The notes under the pieces were generated by a model. That model saw nothing but the letters and a program-made list of their open reading frames with translations, was not told where the DNA came from and did not search any database. Made by a program: the position numbers and the translations under genes. 64,000 bases of DNA from Prevotellaceae bacterium UBA4361 (GTDB lineage Bacteria > Bacteroidota > Bacteroidia > Bacteroidales > Bacteroidaceae). This document shows, piece by piece, positions 16,918 to 25,107 of the stretch; position 1 is the stretch's first letter, and every line of letters begins with the position of its first letter. The stretch lies in the NCBI GenBank assembly GCA_002393575.1, contig DGSN01000007.1, positions 6,670 to 70,669 on the forward strand, given 5' to 3'.

Positions 16918-17370
16918 TTAAAGAGTGTTTGGAGACAGGAGTTTTTTGGTGAGGGAGGTGCGGAAGTCATTGACGAATCGCTCATAGTCGAAGTCTGGCT
17001 TCTCTTTGTTCGCGTTGAAATACACGTCTATCTCGATGCTTTCGAGGTAGTCACAGGCAGCGTCCAGCATGTCCTTCTTGCCGTCCTCCTCTCCTCGGAT
17101 GAAAGTAGAGCGGATTATTTTACTTGTTAAGTCTTTGTTGGTCTTCTCTTTTTTGCTCATGGTTATAGAATCGGGAAGTTCCTTCTCGATTCTTGCTTGC
17201 AGGTCGTCGATGTATTTGGTTACTTCCTCGTCTTTTTCAAAATGGATTTTGAATATTCCTGGTGAGTTGGTGAAAATCGCCAATTCTTTAGGTTTGTCCA
17301 TGTCGGATGATACTGCTACGATGCTATCAAGTCTGATAAGCATGTTGCCATTGCGGTGGATTCGTGCCAT
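16918..17370 (-). CDS. Hypothetical phage protein
   Basis: 150 aa. The N-terminal 50 residues form a likely beta-sheet domain (MLIRLDSIVAVSSDM) and the rest is helical and Lys/Glu-rich. The start codon abuts a dispersed repeat (17371-17431). No family recognised. Confidence 0.45.
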   Translation of the reverse strand: MARIHRNGNMLIRLDSIVAVSSDMDKPKELAIFTNSPGIFKIHFEKDEEVTKYIDDLQARIEKELPDSITMSKKEKTNKDLTSKIIRSTFIRGEEDGKKDMLDAACDYLESIEIDVYFNANKEKPDFDYERFVNDFRTSLTKKLLSPNTL

Positions 17371-17431
17371 TGTCTTAATCTGGGATTTATAATTTTATCA
17401 GGGATTTAAAGGATTTGGAAGGAATGATTTT
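17371..17431 (+). repeat. Dispersed repeat, AGGGATTTAAAGGATTTG type, copy 1
   Basis: Contains TGTCTTAATCTGGGATTTA, then ATTTTATCAGGGATTTAAAG and GATTTGGAAGGA. It is nearly identical to 18516-18571, and its core recurs at 39661-39805. Confidence 0.85.
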
Positions 17432-17491
17432 GAATGAAAAAGTAAAAAGTAAAAATTCCTCACTAAAAACAACTCCTTTCCTCCGTAGAGG

Positions 17492-18070
17492 TTATTTATT
17501 TTGTTTCGTATTCATCGTGTATTCACCAATTCTTTGCATGAAGGTATCGAAATCCCAGTCTTCAGGACTCATGCCGCCGAACTTTGCATACATCTGCTCC
17601 TGCCAGTTTCGTCTCATATAACCTGTGATGTCCTCTTTTACAAATTCCATAGGAATGTTATTTAACTTTCTTGTCAATGGTTTTGTATAGAGTTTGCTCT
17701 TAAACTTAGGCACAACGCTATCTTGAGTGGGCCTAATGGTAACGAAATGGTCCTCAAAGCATTCTGTATCACATCCTCGTTCATCTTTCCAATCGTGGTG
17801 CTCGCAGTAAGAGCGGTCGTAGAAATATGCTATTCGTACATTTACCATACGGTACAAATCATCATCGTCTTCTAACAGTGGTTCCTCTGTTGGTAATGCG
17901 ACCTTATAGCGTTTGTAGCGGATGAGATAACCACGAGCAGGCTGAGGATGTATGGCAGGTTTATATTCCTTAGTAAATACCTGCTCTTCGAGGTAGTAAA
18001 CTTCATCAGGAACAAATGTTAATCCATTTACCCTTGCAGTTCTTATACATTTACATTTTATTAAATCCAT
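17492..18070 (-). CDS. Hypothetical phage protein with C-terminal helical tail
   Basis: 192 aa. It begins MDLIKCKCIRTARVNGLTFV, a beta-rich start followed by an acidic loop (EEPLLEDDDD). There are scattered Cys and His (YCEHHDWKDERGCDTECF) that may bind metal. No family recognised. A repeat-rich gap of about 120 bases separates it from the next gene downstream. Confidence 0.45.
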   Translation of the reverse strand: MDLIKCKCIRTARVNGLTFVPDEVYYLEEQVFTKEYKPAIHPQPARGYLIRYKRYKVALPTEEPLLEDDDDLYRMVNVRIAYFYDRSYCEHHDWKDERGCDTECFEDHFVTIRPTQDSVVPKFKSKLYTKPLTRKLNNIPMEFVKEDITGYMRRNWQEQMYAKFGGMSPEDWDFDTFMQRIGEYTMNTKQNK

Positions 18071-18158
18071 AACACGTTCTATCTATAGTTTAAATTGTTT
18101 AATTTCCACTCAAAGCCCTTATCACTTTTTAAAACAGAGTCGAAAACACTCATACCAT

Positions 18159-18401
18159 TTATCCAATGCTTTTTTCATGTTTTAATAATTTCTCAAACTC
18201 TTGTAGAGATTTTTCTATTTGTTCAAGATTATACTCTAACTCTTCATTTTCAGGACAATCTACAAGAACGCCATACAGCACAGTCCCAATATAATTGAAT
18301 ATCTCTATAACAGTGCTATCATGCACATAAGGAATGTATGGCTGAAAATCAGCAACCAATTCTCGCAATCTGTTCAAATTATTTCTTTGTCTTTTAGTCA
18401 T
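18159..18401 (-). CDS. Small helical hypothetical protein
   Basis: 80 aa, acidic, helical, with heptad-like spacing in LEYNLEQIEKSLQEFEKLL that suggests a coiled coil. Its ATG overlaps the stop of a truncated upstream frame (ATGA at 18398-18401). Confidence 0.45.
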   Translation of the reverse strand: MTKRQRNNLNRLRELVADFQPYIPYVHDSTVIEIFNYIGTVLYGVLVDCPENEELEYNLEQIEKSLQEFEKLLKHEKSIG

Positions 18402-18499
18402 GATTCCTTGTCTTTTAGTATTGCTTCGAAAAGCACCTTGTCTCCTTCGCCTGTTATAATGAGCGTGTCTGTATGGTTAGCTTCGCAGAAGTTGCGCAC
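18398..18499 (-). pseudogene. Truncated frame cut by a dispersed repeat
   Basis: The frame ends in LIITGEGDKVLFEAILKDKES with a stop coupled (ATGA) to the next gene. Read upstream it meets a stop exactly where the repeat copy 18516-18571 begins. Only a GTG at 18499 could start it (33 aa). This looks like the 3' end of a gene whose front was replaced by the repeat; a short intact gene is the alternative. Confidence 0.35.
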
Positions 18500-18515
18500 T
18501 GTTCCAATGCTGCTA

Positions 18516-18571
18516 TTGTCTTAATCTGGGATTTAATTTTATCAGGGATTTAAAGGATTTGGAAGGATTGT
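18516..18571 (+). repeat. Dispersed repeat, AGGGATTTAAAGGATTTG type, copy 2
   Basis: Same order of blocks as 17371-17431 with only a 2-base indel and a divergent end. Confidence 0.85.
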
Positions 18572-18978
18572 TTTGTTCTCTCCAAGTAGTCTTTGATGTC
18601 AGGAATTTCGATGTCGAGCCAGAATAGGACGTTGGGGATATTCCATTGTCCTCTTCCGTATCGTGTAGGGGTGATTATTTCATCTATGCCTGAAGCAATA
18701 GTCCTCCCCTTAAATGATTCTTGTGGACGATGAGCGTATGCTAATGTCCCGTCAGACGTAAGAACTATCACTTCTCTGTTTATCTTGGGTAGTTCGTCGT
18801 CTGCAATCTTCCACCACATCGATGAGTCGATCAGTTGTTCCATGTCGTAAGCTCCGCTTATATAAGCATCCTTCACATCTTGTAATGAAAGCGGTTTAAA
18901 GGAGAGTGCCATCGCCCTTCCAGTCATATAATTACTGGCTCCATTCATTATTCTTGCCTTTCGTTCTTTCTCTGTCAT
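18550..18978 (-). CDS. DUF551-like phage protein
   Basis: 142 aa. The N-terminal third is helical. The middle has the DUF551 pattern WWKIADDELPKINREVIVLT followed by a beta strand and an aromatic WNIPNVLFWLDI near the end. DUF551 proteins are common in phages and have no established function. The 3' end runs into the repeat at 18516-18571. Confidence 0.5.
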   Translation of the reverse strand: MTEKERKARIMNGASNYMTGRAMALSFKPLSLQDVKDAYISGAYDMEQLIDSSMWWKIADDELPKINREVIVLTSDGTLAYAHRPQESFKGRTIASGIDEIITPTRYGRGQWNIPNVLFWLDIEIPDIKDYLERTKQSFQIL

Positions 18979-19026
18979 AGTCCTCTATTCGTTGGTTGAT
19001 TGTTCGGATGTTTGATGTTATCTTTA

Positions 19027-19317
19027 TCAAGAGAATCTCCTTTTACGATTCAGAACTCCATACCAATACTCATCACCGATACTATTGAGGATTGTTTTCT
19101 GAAGTTCGTTAGCCTCTTGACAACTCTTCTCTGTCAGAATACTTTCCAGAGGTGTGTTGTGCATCCTATCTTCAATATTAATGCCGACTTCCTCTATTTT
19201 GTTTTCGTGGTTCAGCTTTATGTAAACTGTACCAAGTTTCTTGTCTTCATGCTTGCGAAACACAAAAGTGTCCGATAACCACATTGGGTTAGGTACTGCA
19301 TAAATCTTTTCGTTCAT
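19027..19317 (-). CDS. Hypothetical phage protein
   Basis: 96 aa, beta-rich N-terminus (MNEKIYAVPNPMWLSDTFVF), helical end. It directly follows the tRNA-like element. No family recognised. Confidence 0.45.
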   Translation of the reverse strand: MNEKIYAVPNPMWLSDTFVFRKHEDKKLGTVYIKLNHENKIEEVGINIEDRMHNTPLESILTEKSCQEANELQKTILNSIGDEYWYGVLNRKRRFS

Positions 19318-19336
19318 AGTTTTTTTGATATTAAAC

Positions 19337-19404
19337 GAGGGCTACAGGAGTTGCACCTGTGTCTGGCAGATTATACTGTTAGCGGACTGTCACGCACAGC
19401 CCCC
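19337..19404 (-). tRNA. tRNA-like element (degenerate anticodon arm)
   Basis: Minus-strand reading: acceptor stem GGGGGCT/AGCCCTC (7 pairs, one G-U; the pairing extends two bases outward), a GCG/CGC arm with an 8-base loop, and a good T arm ACAGG-TGCAACT-CCTGT with the conserved C56 and A58 equivalents. The 17 bases where the anticodon arm should be pair poorly, and no anticodon with T before it is clear. It may be a decayed tRNA or a structured tRNA mimic in the 116-base gap. Confidence 0.35.
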
Positions 19405-19433
19405 GTATGGCTCTTTATAAAATTATTTCTTTT

Positions 19434-20321
19434 TCAATCCTCTGTATGGAGGTTACTTTGTGTGAAGATGCTCCAGTTCTTGCTGACGGCGTGAGGGTAG
19501 TCGTCGAGAATTTTGTGTAGTTCTTTGTCGGAGAAACGGCGATGGGTTGGTGTACCTCCGATGAAGTCACGGACTGATTGCTTCCAATAGACCGTTGCTT
19601 TGTCTTTTGTCGCTACCATCACGTCCTGAATAAAGGAAAGGCATTCTGATACGTCGTACTTGTCACGACATACTTTTGTGTTCTTGGTCATCAAACCAAT
19701 TTTGAAATGCTCACACCCTGCATCGAGTGCTTGCTGGATCATACGGAAGGAGGATGGGAAGTCGATGATGGGTTCTATTGACGCCCAAACGTGAAAGTAT
19801 GTAGCACGGCGCAATGCACGCATCGTAGCTATCCTTGCGCGATTGTCGTGTGCATTGGGTTCCAGCTCGTCGTGTCCTGTCAACGTGAAGCCATAAGCGA
19901 CAAGCGTATTATCGAGTTTCCAGAGGTTTTGATATTCTTCGATTGCTGAGTCAAGATAATAGGCAAGGCGTTTCGTTAGGAATGTGACAGGTATTTCATA
20001 TTTCACACATTCTGCTGCTATGCGATAGGACAAACGCTGACATTCTTCAAGCATAGGGTCAGTCACAAAACTCATAAACACACCACCATCCTTATGGATT
20101 TGTTTGCGGTTTTCGAGGATTTCCGCCATAGCGAGATAGAAGGCATGTTCGTCATCAATGATTCCCTTCTTCAGTACGGGTTTGTTCTGTCCGAGGTATT
20201 TGCCTGATGGTCCCGACTTCAAGTAGCAATATGTGCAACCGTTTGAGCAGCCGATGTAGGGGTTTACGCTCCATCGTCCGTACTCTTCTGCATTGCCTTT
20301 GGTTTTTGATAGGATTTTCAT
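19434..20321 (-). CDS. Radical SAM protein, spore-photoproduct-lyase-like family
   Basis: 295 aa from the ATG at 20321, chosen because it overlaps the upstream stop (ATGA); a longer reading starts at 20369. The CxxxCxxC cluster motif for the 4Fe-4S centre is CSNGCTYC (Cys25, Cys29, Cys32). It is followed by a TIM-barrel-like series ending each strand as in SAM enzymes (VFMSFVTDPM, VWASIEPIID). Similar proteins in phages and bacteria belong to the SplB-like/Rv2578c-type group; the substrate is unknown. A role in DNA base repair or modification of phage DNA is a speculation from the family. Confidence 0.75.
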   Translation of the reverse strand: MKILSKTKGNAEEYGRWSVNPYIGCSNGCTYCYLKSGPSGKYLGQNKPVLKKGIIDDEHAFYLAMAEILENRKQIHKDGGVFMSFVTDPMLEECQRLSYRIAAECVKYEIPVTFLTKRLAYYLDSAIEEYQNLWKLDNTLVAYGFTLTGHDELEPNAHDNRARIATMRALRRATYFHVWASIEPIIDFPSSFRMIQQALDAGCEHFKIGLMTKNTKVCRDKYDVSECLSFIQDVMVATKDKATVYWKQSVRDFIGGTPTHRRFSDKELHKILDDYPHAVSKNWSIFTQSNLHTED

Positions 20322-20539
20322 AATGTTTCGATGTATGTTCTTAGGTTCTGATATTTTTTCTCGATCCAAAATGCTATTGTGTCACCTGCCCATTTCAGAC
20401 CTATGGTTGAGCCATGCTTGACATAGTAAACAAAAGCAATAAATGGGTAAGAAAGACAGCCTATTACGAATGCCACGCATTCCATCAGGAAGATGGGGAT
20501 ATAGAATATCGCCCAAAGAGTTCTATAGATATATATCAT
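20318..20539 (-). CDS. Small membrane protein
   Basis: 73 aa with a hydrophobic region covering most of residues 5-40 and an amphipathic C-terminus. Translationally coupled (ATGA) to the radical SAM gene. Function unknown. Confidence 0.5.
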   Translation of the reverse strand: MIYIYRTLWAIFYIPIFLMECVAFVIGCLSYPFIAFVYYVKHGSTIGLKWAGDTIAFWIEKKYQNLRTYIETL

Positions 20540-20552
20540 CGGAGTTCTTGGA

Positions 20553-20987
20553 TTAGATTAGATGGGCGAAGGGGTCGAATTGTTCTGGATGATACCAAGT
20601 GAATCCCATGATGCGTGAATACTCGCCTTTGATTTTGACGATGACAAGTGTTGCTATCACCACACCTCCGTTGGTACGCTTGGCAATATTCTGACCACCT
20701 CCGTGTGCGTATCTGACTATCTCGATATTCTGGCAGTTCTCTTCGGAATACTCAGCGAAATAACTGATGTGACCCTTGATGGGCTGTCCGTTGGTTACTT
20801 CGTCGATGACTTTCTGGCACTCTTCTTTGACTCCGTTGATACCATCCACCAGTATCAGGTGCTGGAACTTCTCTCGGATGTTAGAGATGATGTTATACTC
20901 TTCTTGGTGCTTGAGCTGCTTGAAGAGGGACACCACGTCGGTCACAAACAGTTTGTCGTTCTTAGTGTCGGTTTTCTTTTTCATCAT
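20553..20987 (-). CDS. Hypothetical phage protein
   Basis: 144 aa. A Lys-rich start, a helical middle and a beta-rich C-terminus with YAHGGGQNIAKRTNGGVVIA. It overlaps the upstream gene by 26 bases. No family recognised. Confidence 0.45.
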   Translation of the reverse strand: MMKKKTDTKNDKLFVTDVVSLFKQLKHQEEYNIISNIREKFQHLILVDGINGVKEECQKVIDEVTNGQPIKGHISYFAEYSEENCQNIEIVRYAHGGGQNIAKRTNGGVVIATLVIVKIKGEYSRIMGFTWYHPEQFDPFAHLI

Positions 20988-21444
20988 GGTGCTTTGTTTT
21001 TTTTAATTCTTTGATGATTTCTTCCAGTACGGGAGTGTTGTCAGCGTCTTCCCATTCCTTCGCCACATTCCAAGAGATGGACTTTTTCGGTGTCCAGTTG
21101 TCTATCTTCATGGAATGATGCGACAAGCGTCCTTCTGTTGGCTTCAGTCCCTTGTCGTGCAGCTCACAGAGTCCGTCATGGAAGAAGGTACACCAATCTC
21201 CTACGGTTGTTGCTTGTACCATTCCGATGATGTGGTCGGTGACTCCGATGAGCATTCCAGCATACCAGTCAGTCCATGCCAAACGGTCGGCATAGCCAGC
21301 CTTAATCAGTTTCAGGATGTCCTGTGGGGTTGCCAGGCACGGTGTGTGGCACTGCTGCTGGCATTGCTTGCACTTGCATTGAATCGGTTTGCGTCCAGTC
21401 TTGCGGATGATGCGCTGCAACTGGCTTTCTCCTGCTCGTTTCAT
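20962..21444 (-). CDS. Cys-cluster protein, YkgJ-like metal-binding
   Basis: 160 aa. The N-terminus has a dense cluster CKCKQCQQQCHTPCLATP (five Cys) and later CTFFHDGLCELHDKGLKPTE, the pattern of zinc/iron-sulfur cluster proteins of the YkgJ group. Bacteroidales phages often carry such a protein; the function is not known. Confidence 0.55.
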   Translation of the reverse strand: MKRAGESQLQRIIRKTGRKPIQCKCKQCQQQCHTPCLATPQDILKLIKAGYADRLAWTDWYAGMLIGVTDHIIGMVQATTVGDWCTFFHDGLCELHDKGLKPTEGRLSHHSMKIDNWTPKKSISWNVAKEWEDADNTPVLEEIIKELKKTKHHDEKENRH

Positions 21445-21456
21445 GATTGATTAGTT

Positions 21457-21882
21457 CTAAGTTTTGTGAATGAATATCACTTCCTTGCCATCGGTGCGGG
21501 TTGTGAAACTACATGGACCTTTGTATCTGCAGCTGCCTGAGTTATAGAATGCGCATCCCGTACACTCATGTACTCCCTCTGGCAATTCTACACATATCAG
21601 TTTTACGCCATCGAATTCTATGACCTGTCCAATGGCAACTTCTTTGGTGTCCGTTACGACTGGCGTCAAGTTTTCCGTTGACTTCTTTAGTTCTGCGATA
21701 AGTGCATCCGCATACGCACATGCGGATTCGGCACAGTATTCTGCAAGCGTCTTTCCTTCTGCTTCGGGTCCGAGTTCGTGTCCACAGGCTAATATTGCGG
21801 ATGCTGTTCGCATGATGGTAGGCAGCATTTCCTTTGCGATTTCGTATCGACGCTGGTTCCTGTCGATTATGGGTTGGCTCAT
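21457..21882 (-). CDS. Hypothetical phage protein with Cys motif
   Basis: 141 aa from the ATG at 21882. A longer frame starting at 21918 only adds NPIKPINP, the translation of the GGGGTT repeat, so it is rejected. Late Cys residues (CTGCAFYNSGSCRYKGPCSF) suggest a metal site. The N-terminal half is helical. Function unknown. Confidence 0.5.
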   Translation of the reverse strand: MSQPIIDRNQRRYEIAKEMLPTIMRTASAILACGHELGPEAEGKTLAEYCAESACAYADALIAELKKSTENLTPVVTDTKEVAIGQVIEFDGVKLICVELPEGVHECTGCAFYNSGSCRYKGPCSFTTRTDGKEVIFIHKT

Positions 21883-21911
21883 GGGGTTTATGGGTTTAAT
21901 GGGGTTAATCA
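21881..21911 (+). repeat. GGGGTTTATGGG leader repeat copy
   Basis: ATGGGGTTTATGGGTTTAATGGGG just upstream of the minus-strand start at 21882. Similar copies precede other starts, listed at 49171. Confidence 0.6.
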
Positions 21912-21975
21912 AATTCAATGCTTTGTTTTTTTTATATCCTACGGAAAGGATTTTCGTGCCATCCGTGAAACTCGT

Positions 21976-22437
21976 TTAATTCGTAGTATTCACTATCCAC
22001 GCATCGCGTACTTGCTGATCCAATTCTGCCAGCACCTCGTCAGACTCACCACCGTGCATGTGGCTCTCCAGAACCAAACGCAGGATTCCCTTCACATGGT
22101 CGAAGTCCTTCCATCTGTCATTTCTGACGTTGTGGTCGTGCTGCCATTCTGCTCCATCATGGAAAGCCTCCATCAAGTCGTAGCCGTCGGCCTTTACATC
22201 TCCGAAGAAATCGTCAGCACTCTCACCTTCCAAGCCTTGCCCGTAGGCAATGTCTCTCACGTAGTCGCTCTCAGCACTTTCCAGGTCTGTGTCGAACCTT
22301 CGGCCCCGTCCAATCTCGGTGCGGAGGGCACGCTGTGCTACTTGCAATGCTCCTTTCAGATGCTTGTTTCTGGCACCATTGCAACAAGCCGTAATCACGG
22401 CCAGTGCATCATCGTAAGTCATTGGAAATTCGTTCAT
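21976..22437 (-). CDS. Hypothetical phage protein
   Basis: 153 aa, acidic and helical, starting MNEFPMTYDDALAVITACCN. It is composition-matched to its neighbours and lies in the same operon. No family recognised. Confidence 0.45.
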   Translation of the reverse strand: MNEFPMTYDDALAVITACCNGARNKHLKGALQVAQRALRTEIGRGRRFDTDLESAESDYVRDIAYGQGLEGESADDFFGDVKADGYDLMEAFHDGAEWQHDHNVRNDRWKDFDHVKGILRLVLESHMHGGESDEVLAELDQQVRDAWIVNTTN

Positions 22438-22464
22438 AGTTCCATTTTTTCGTTTTTTCTATAA

Positions 22465-22533
22465 TTAAATGAGATTATGTTTTGATAGTTTTATAATCGT
22501 CACATCTTTGCCTCTGAATTTTATTGTTCTCAT
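22465..22533 (-). pseudogene. 22-aa remnant resembling the start of a YopX-type protein
   Basis: It reads MRTIKFRGKDV, the common N-terminus of YopX-family phage proteins, then departs and stops after 22 codons. It lies 5 bases after the 51-aa gene's stop. Probably the decayed front of a gene; low confidence because of its length. Confidence 0.3.
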
Positions 22534-22538
22534 AATCG

Positions 22539-22694
22539 TTAGTTGTTTTCTTTTTCTATTTTTACTTTAACCCACCCATCTGAAGCTGATACAGACAAGA
22601 TAATATTAAAGTCGTTATCATTACAATCACTGCAATAATCTGCAACCGCAAATTCAATTTTATCAATAAGGGAGTTTTCGTCTTTTAGTTTCAT
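22539..22694 (-). CDS. Small hypothetical protein (51 aa)
   Basis: ATG at 22694, stop at 22539, reading MKLKDENSLIDKIEFAVADY onward and ending VKVKIEKENN. It is acidic with a likely beta-hairpin end. Spacing to the genes on either side (5-6 bases) fits an operon. No family recognised. Confidence 0.5.
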   Translation of the reverse strand: MKLKDENSLIDKIEFAVADYCSDCNDNDFNIILSVSASDGWVKVKIEKENN

Positions 22695-22700
22695 GATTGA

Positions 22701-22907
22701 TTAGTGTTCTTTTCGTGCTTTATATTTTACATTCCCAGTAGTCCAATACCAATGAAGTTTTCCCCATATAATTTCAAAAATGAAATACATGTCAAATCTT
22801 GTGCATGCAATGTGAAGGTGTGGCATTCCGAATAAAGGCTGATGTCTTACCCAATCACACCACATCCAACTATCATTATACTTAAAATGATTATGAAAGA
22901 TGTGCAT
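22701..22907 (-). CDS. Small aromatic-rich hypothetical protein
   Basis: 68 aa, rich in Trp and His (MHIFHNHFKYNDSWMWCDWV). It lies tightly between neighbouring genes. The codon pattern is compatible with coding but no family is recognised. Confidence 0.4.
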   Translation of the reverse strand: MHIFHNHFKYNDSWMWCDWVRHQPLFGMPHLHIACTRFDMYFIFEIIWGKLHWYWTTGNVKYKARKEH

Positions 22908-22910
22908 AAC

Positions 22911-23171
22911 TTATTTTTCTTTTAATTTGATTATCAACCATTCTAATTCTTTTTGTCTGCGTTCTTTGCAAAAACGGCAGTTGCCTTTGTGGGCGAAATG
23001 TCCGAATCCTTGATTACCATTAGCCATATCATTTTTAAGATACTCACAACTATCAATAACAATAATGTTACAACCTTTTAAACGCTTTGCCTCTTCTATT
23101 TCAGCTTCTGTTCTATAGTCGCATGCCACCATCATAAAGGCAGCAAGTACAAATATTATAATCTTTTTCAT
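22911..23171 (-). CDS. Small lipoprotein
   Basis: 86 aa. Signal peptide of type II: KK, a hydrophobic core IIIFVLAAFMM, then the lipobox VAC (Cys17). The mature part carries CNIIVIDSCEYL and CRFCKERR. Likely anchored in a membrane of the infected cell; superinfection exclusion is possible but unproven. Confidence 0.6.
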   Translation of the reverse strand: MKKIIIFVLAAFMMVACDYRTEAEIEEAKRLKGCNIIVIDSCEYLKNDMANGNQGFGHFAHKGNCRFCKERRQKELEWLIIKLKEK

Positions 23172-23225
23172 TCTTTACCTCCTTTCAGTTCTTGAATAAG
23201 TTTTTGTTTTGTTTAATTTAGGAGG

Positions 23226-23438
23226 TTAACGTCTGATGGTTACCTTTGATTCTTTTCTCCATCTTTGGATTTTTGCCAACCACGTTCTGTCGTAGTATGG
23301 CTTTTCGTGGAGTCTTTTGCAGGCTCTGAAGTACAGCTCAGAGTGGATGGGTGCAAGAGATATGAGTGGACCTCTCCTGTACCATTGCCAATGAAAACTG
23401 TCTCTGTTCAGCACCTTTCTTGCTATTCGTTTGTTCAT
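23226..23438 (-). CDS. Small basic hypothetical protein
   Basis: 70 aa, Arg/Lys/Trp-rich (MNKRIARKVLNRDSFHWQWY), which would suit nucleic-acid binding. No family recognised. Confidence 0.45.
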   Translation of the reverse strand: MNKRIARKVLNRDSFHWQWYRRGPLISLAPIHSELYFRACKRLHEKPYYDRTWLAKIQRWRKESKVTIRR

Positions 23439-23473
23439 GATTACATCTGTTTAATCATTGTTTAGTTTGCAAT

Positions 23474-24058
23474 TCAGAATTTCTTGACAGGCTTCTCGAA
23501 GTCGTTGACACCGATTTCGCCACTATTTAATTGCATCAGAAGGTTACGACCGTGTGCTACACCATCATTATAGATGCGATTACGTTCCTCGTTCAGTTTT
23601 TTGTCGAGCTCATTTTTGTAATTATCACGGTCATTCTTCAATTGCAAACAAGCCTCTCTTAGAGACTCACACAACCGTTTTGCAGCGTCAAAAGTTATAT
23701 CAGGCAAAACAAACCTATCTCTTGCTGTAGCTGCTTCAAGCCTTCCTGCCAGAATGCTCCCATCAAAACCGTCTTTCGTTACTACATGCTTGCTGTCGAA
23801 CTGAGAGAATGTAGAGAGTAAGTCGGTCAAAGCATTTTCAATTTTTCTAATAGGAATGGTGTACCACGTTAATAGTCCTATTCTGAGGTCATCCATTATG
23901 TAATTGTTACGGTCAAGGTTCCTTTCCTTGACGATAGCTTTGCCTATTTCCAATGCGTTCATGCAGTCATGGCACAGCGAATCTTTACTACTACGTGCCA
24001 CCTCTTCACCCGTTCGCCCGCATCCTGGGCATGGGGCAGTTCCTTCGTATAGTTTCAT
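23474..24058 (-). CDS. Zinc-ribbon and coiled-coil phage protein
   Basis: 194 aa from the ATG at 24058 (a TTG two codons earlier is unlikely). The N-terminus has CPGCG and CHDCM, a four-Cys zinc ribbon. The second half is a long charged helix (LKNDRDNYKNELDKKLNEER) suggesting a coiled coil. It may recruit another protein or bind nucleic acid; no known family. Confidence 0.5.
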   Translation of the reverse strand: MKLYEGTAPCPGCGRTGEEVARSSKDSLCHDCMNALEIGKAIVKERNLDRNNYIMDDLRIGLLTWYTIPIRKIENALTDLLSTFSQFDSKHVVTKDGFDGSILAGRLEAATARDRFVLPDITFDAAKRLCESLREACLQLKNDRDNYKNELDKKLNEERNRIYNDGVAHGRNLLMQLNSGEIGVNDFEKPVKKF

Positions 24059-24070
24059 AGTCAAATCTTT

Positions 24071-24493
24071 TTAATCTTCAAATTCAATACTTAGTTGGTA
24101 GCCTCTTGGCTCTCTGTAGCCTCGATGGGTTGCTATGTAGTGAGTCTTCAGCTTCTCCATGATTTCCTTTCTGTCCTTCTCGCTGACGTTGTTCTTGTCA
24201 GCCATGAAGTTGGCATGGAGGGCGGCTGCCAAACTTCCACGGATGTGCTTGTCATCCATGAAGATGCTATAGACGGTGTAGATGCGGTTGCAGAGCTTTG
24301 CATCCTCCCGTTCTGCATCCGTCTGGTATCTCATGGCGCACACGTCGATGTATCGTGTCACACCATCGTAGCCGTCCTTGTTGGTGCGTGGCGATGTGAA
24401 GTCATTAAGAAAGACGACCGTCAAAGCCTCACGCTTGGCTATCTTGTTAAGTTTTGCCCATCCGTAATAGACAGGGAGTAGTCTTCTTTCCAT
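24071..24493 (-). CDS. Hypothetical phage protein
   Basis: 140 aa with mixed alpha/beta composition (VYYGWAKLNKIAKREALTVV). It lies 12 bases upstream of the zinc-ribbon gene. No domain recognised. Confidence 0.45.
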   Translation of the reverse strand: MERRLLPVYYGWAKLNKIAKREALTVVFLNDFTSPRTNKDGYDGVTRYIDVCAMRYQTDAEREDAKLCNRIYTVYSIFMDDKHIRGSLAAALHANFMADKNNVSEKDRKEIMEKLKTHYIATHRGYREPRGYQLSIEFED

Positions 24494-24519
24494 TGGGTTG
24501 ACGGGGATAATGGGGTGAA

Positions 24520-25089
24520 TTATTCTATGAGTTCAAAACCGTAAGCGAATACCCAAGGGTTGCGGTTCCATGTGCCTTTGCCACAGATGCGGTCGATGAG
24601 GACAGCGTAGGCTTCGCGAGGAGACATATAACTATTAACGTGCTTCCCAACCTTGAAACCATACATCTTTGGGTCTGTTTCGCCTACAAGCAATCCTTCC
24701 TTGATGCAATCCTCGTCGCTGATGTCCTGCAAGCGCTCACATTTGATGTCGGTGATGCGGATGCAATGGGGCATGAGGTCGGGACGGGTGTATAAAGCAT
24801 TGTTCCAGCCAGGTGTGTCTTTGTATATCAATCTATTTGCCCAATCAAGAGGATTGATAGCACTCGCATAGCTTTGCGCCACGGCAACCACTTCGCCAAT
24901 TTGAAAGGCTGGTTTCAATTCGATTGAGTCGCCATCCTTTGTGTCTGCGATAAAGTGCCAAACTCCATTTGCATGGTACGCGGTCACGTTCTCGAAGTCG
25001 CCTTTGATGATGCGCCGAGTCTTGGTCTTTCGTCTTTTCAAAACGGCTTGCCGAAGTCCGTACCTCTTGCTGAAATAAGCTTTCTTCAT
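24520..25089 (-). CDS. ASCH-domain-like phage protein
   Basis: 189 aa. It starts MKKAYFSKRYGLRQAVLKRR, then KTKTRR, the pattern of phage ASCH proteins (a beta-barrel fold related to PUA, thought to bind RNA or modified bases). WHFIADTKDG and ITDIKCERLQDISDEDCIKE match the family's later strands and helix. The length is typical. Ligand unknown. Confidence 0.65.
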   Translation of the reverse strand: MKKAYFSKRYGLRQAVLKRRKTKTRRIIKGDFENVTAYHANGVWHFIADTKDGDSIELKPAFQIGEVVAVAQSYASAINPLDWANRLIYKDTPGWNNALYTRPDLMPHCIRITDIKCERLQDISDEDCIKEGLLVGETDPKMYGFKVGKHVNSYMSPREAYAVLIDRICGKGTWNRNPWVFAYGFELIE

Positions 25090-25107
25090 GGTTCTATTGA
25101 GTTTTTT

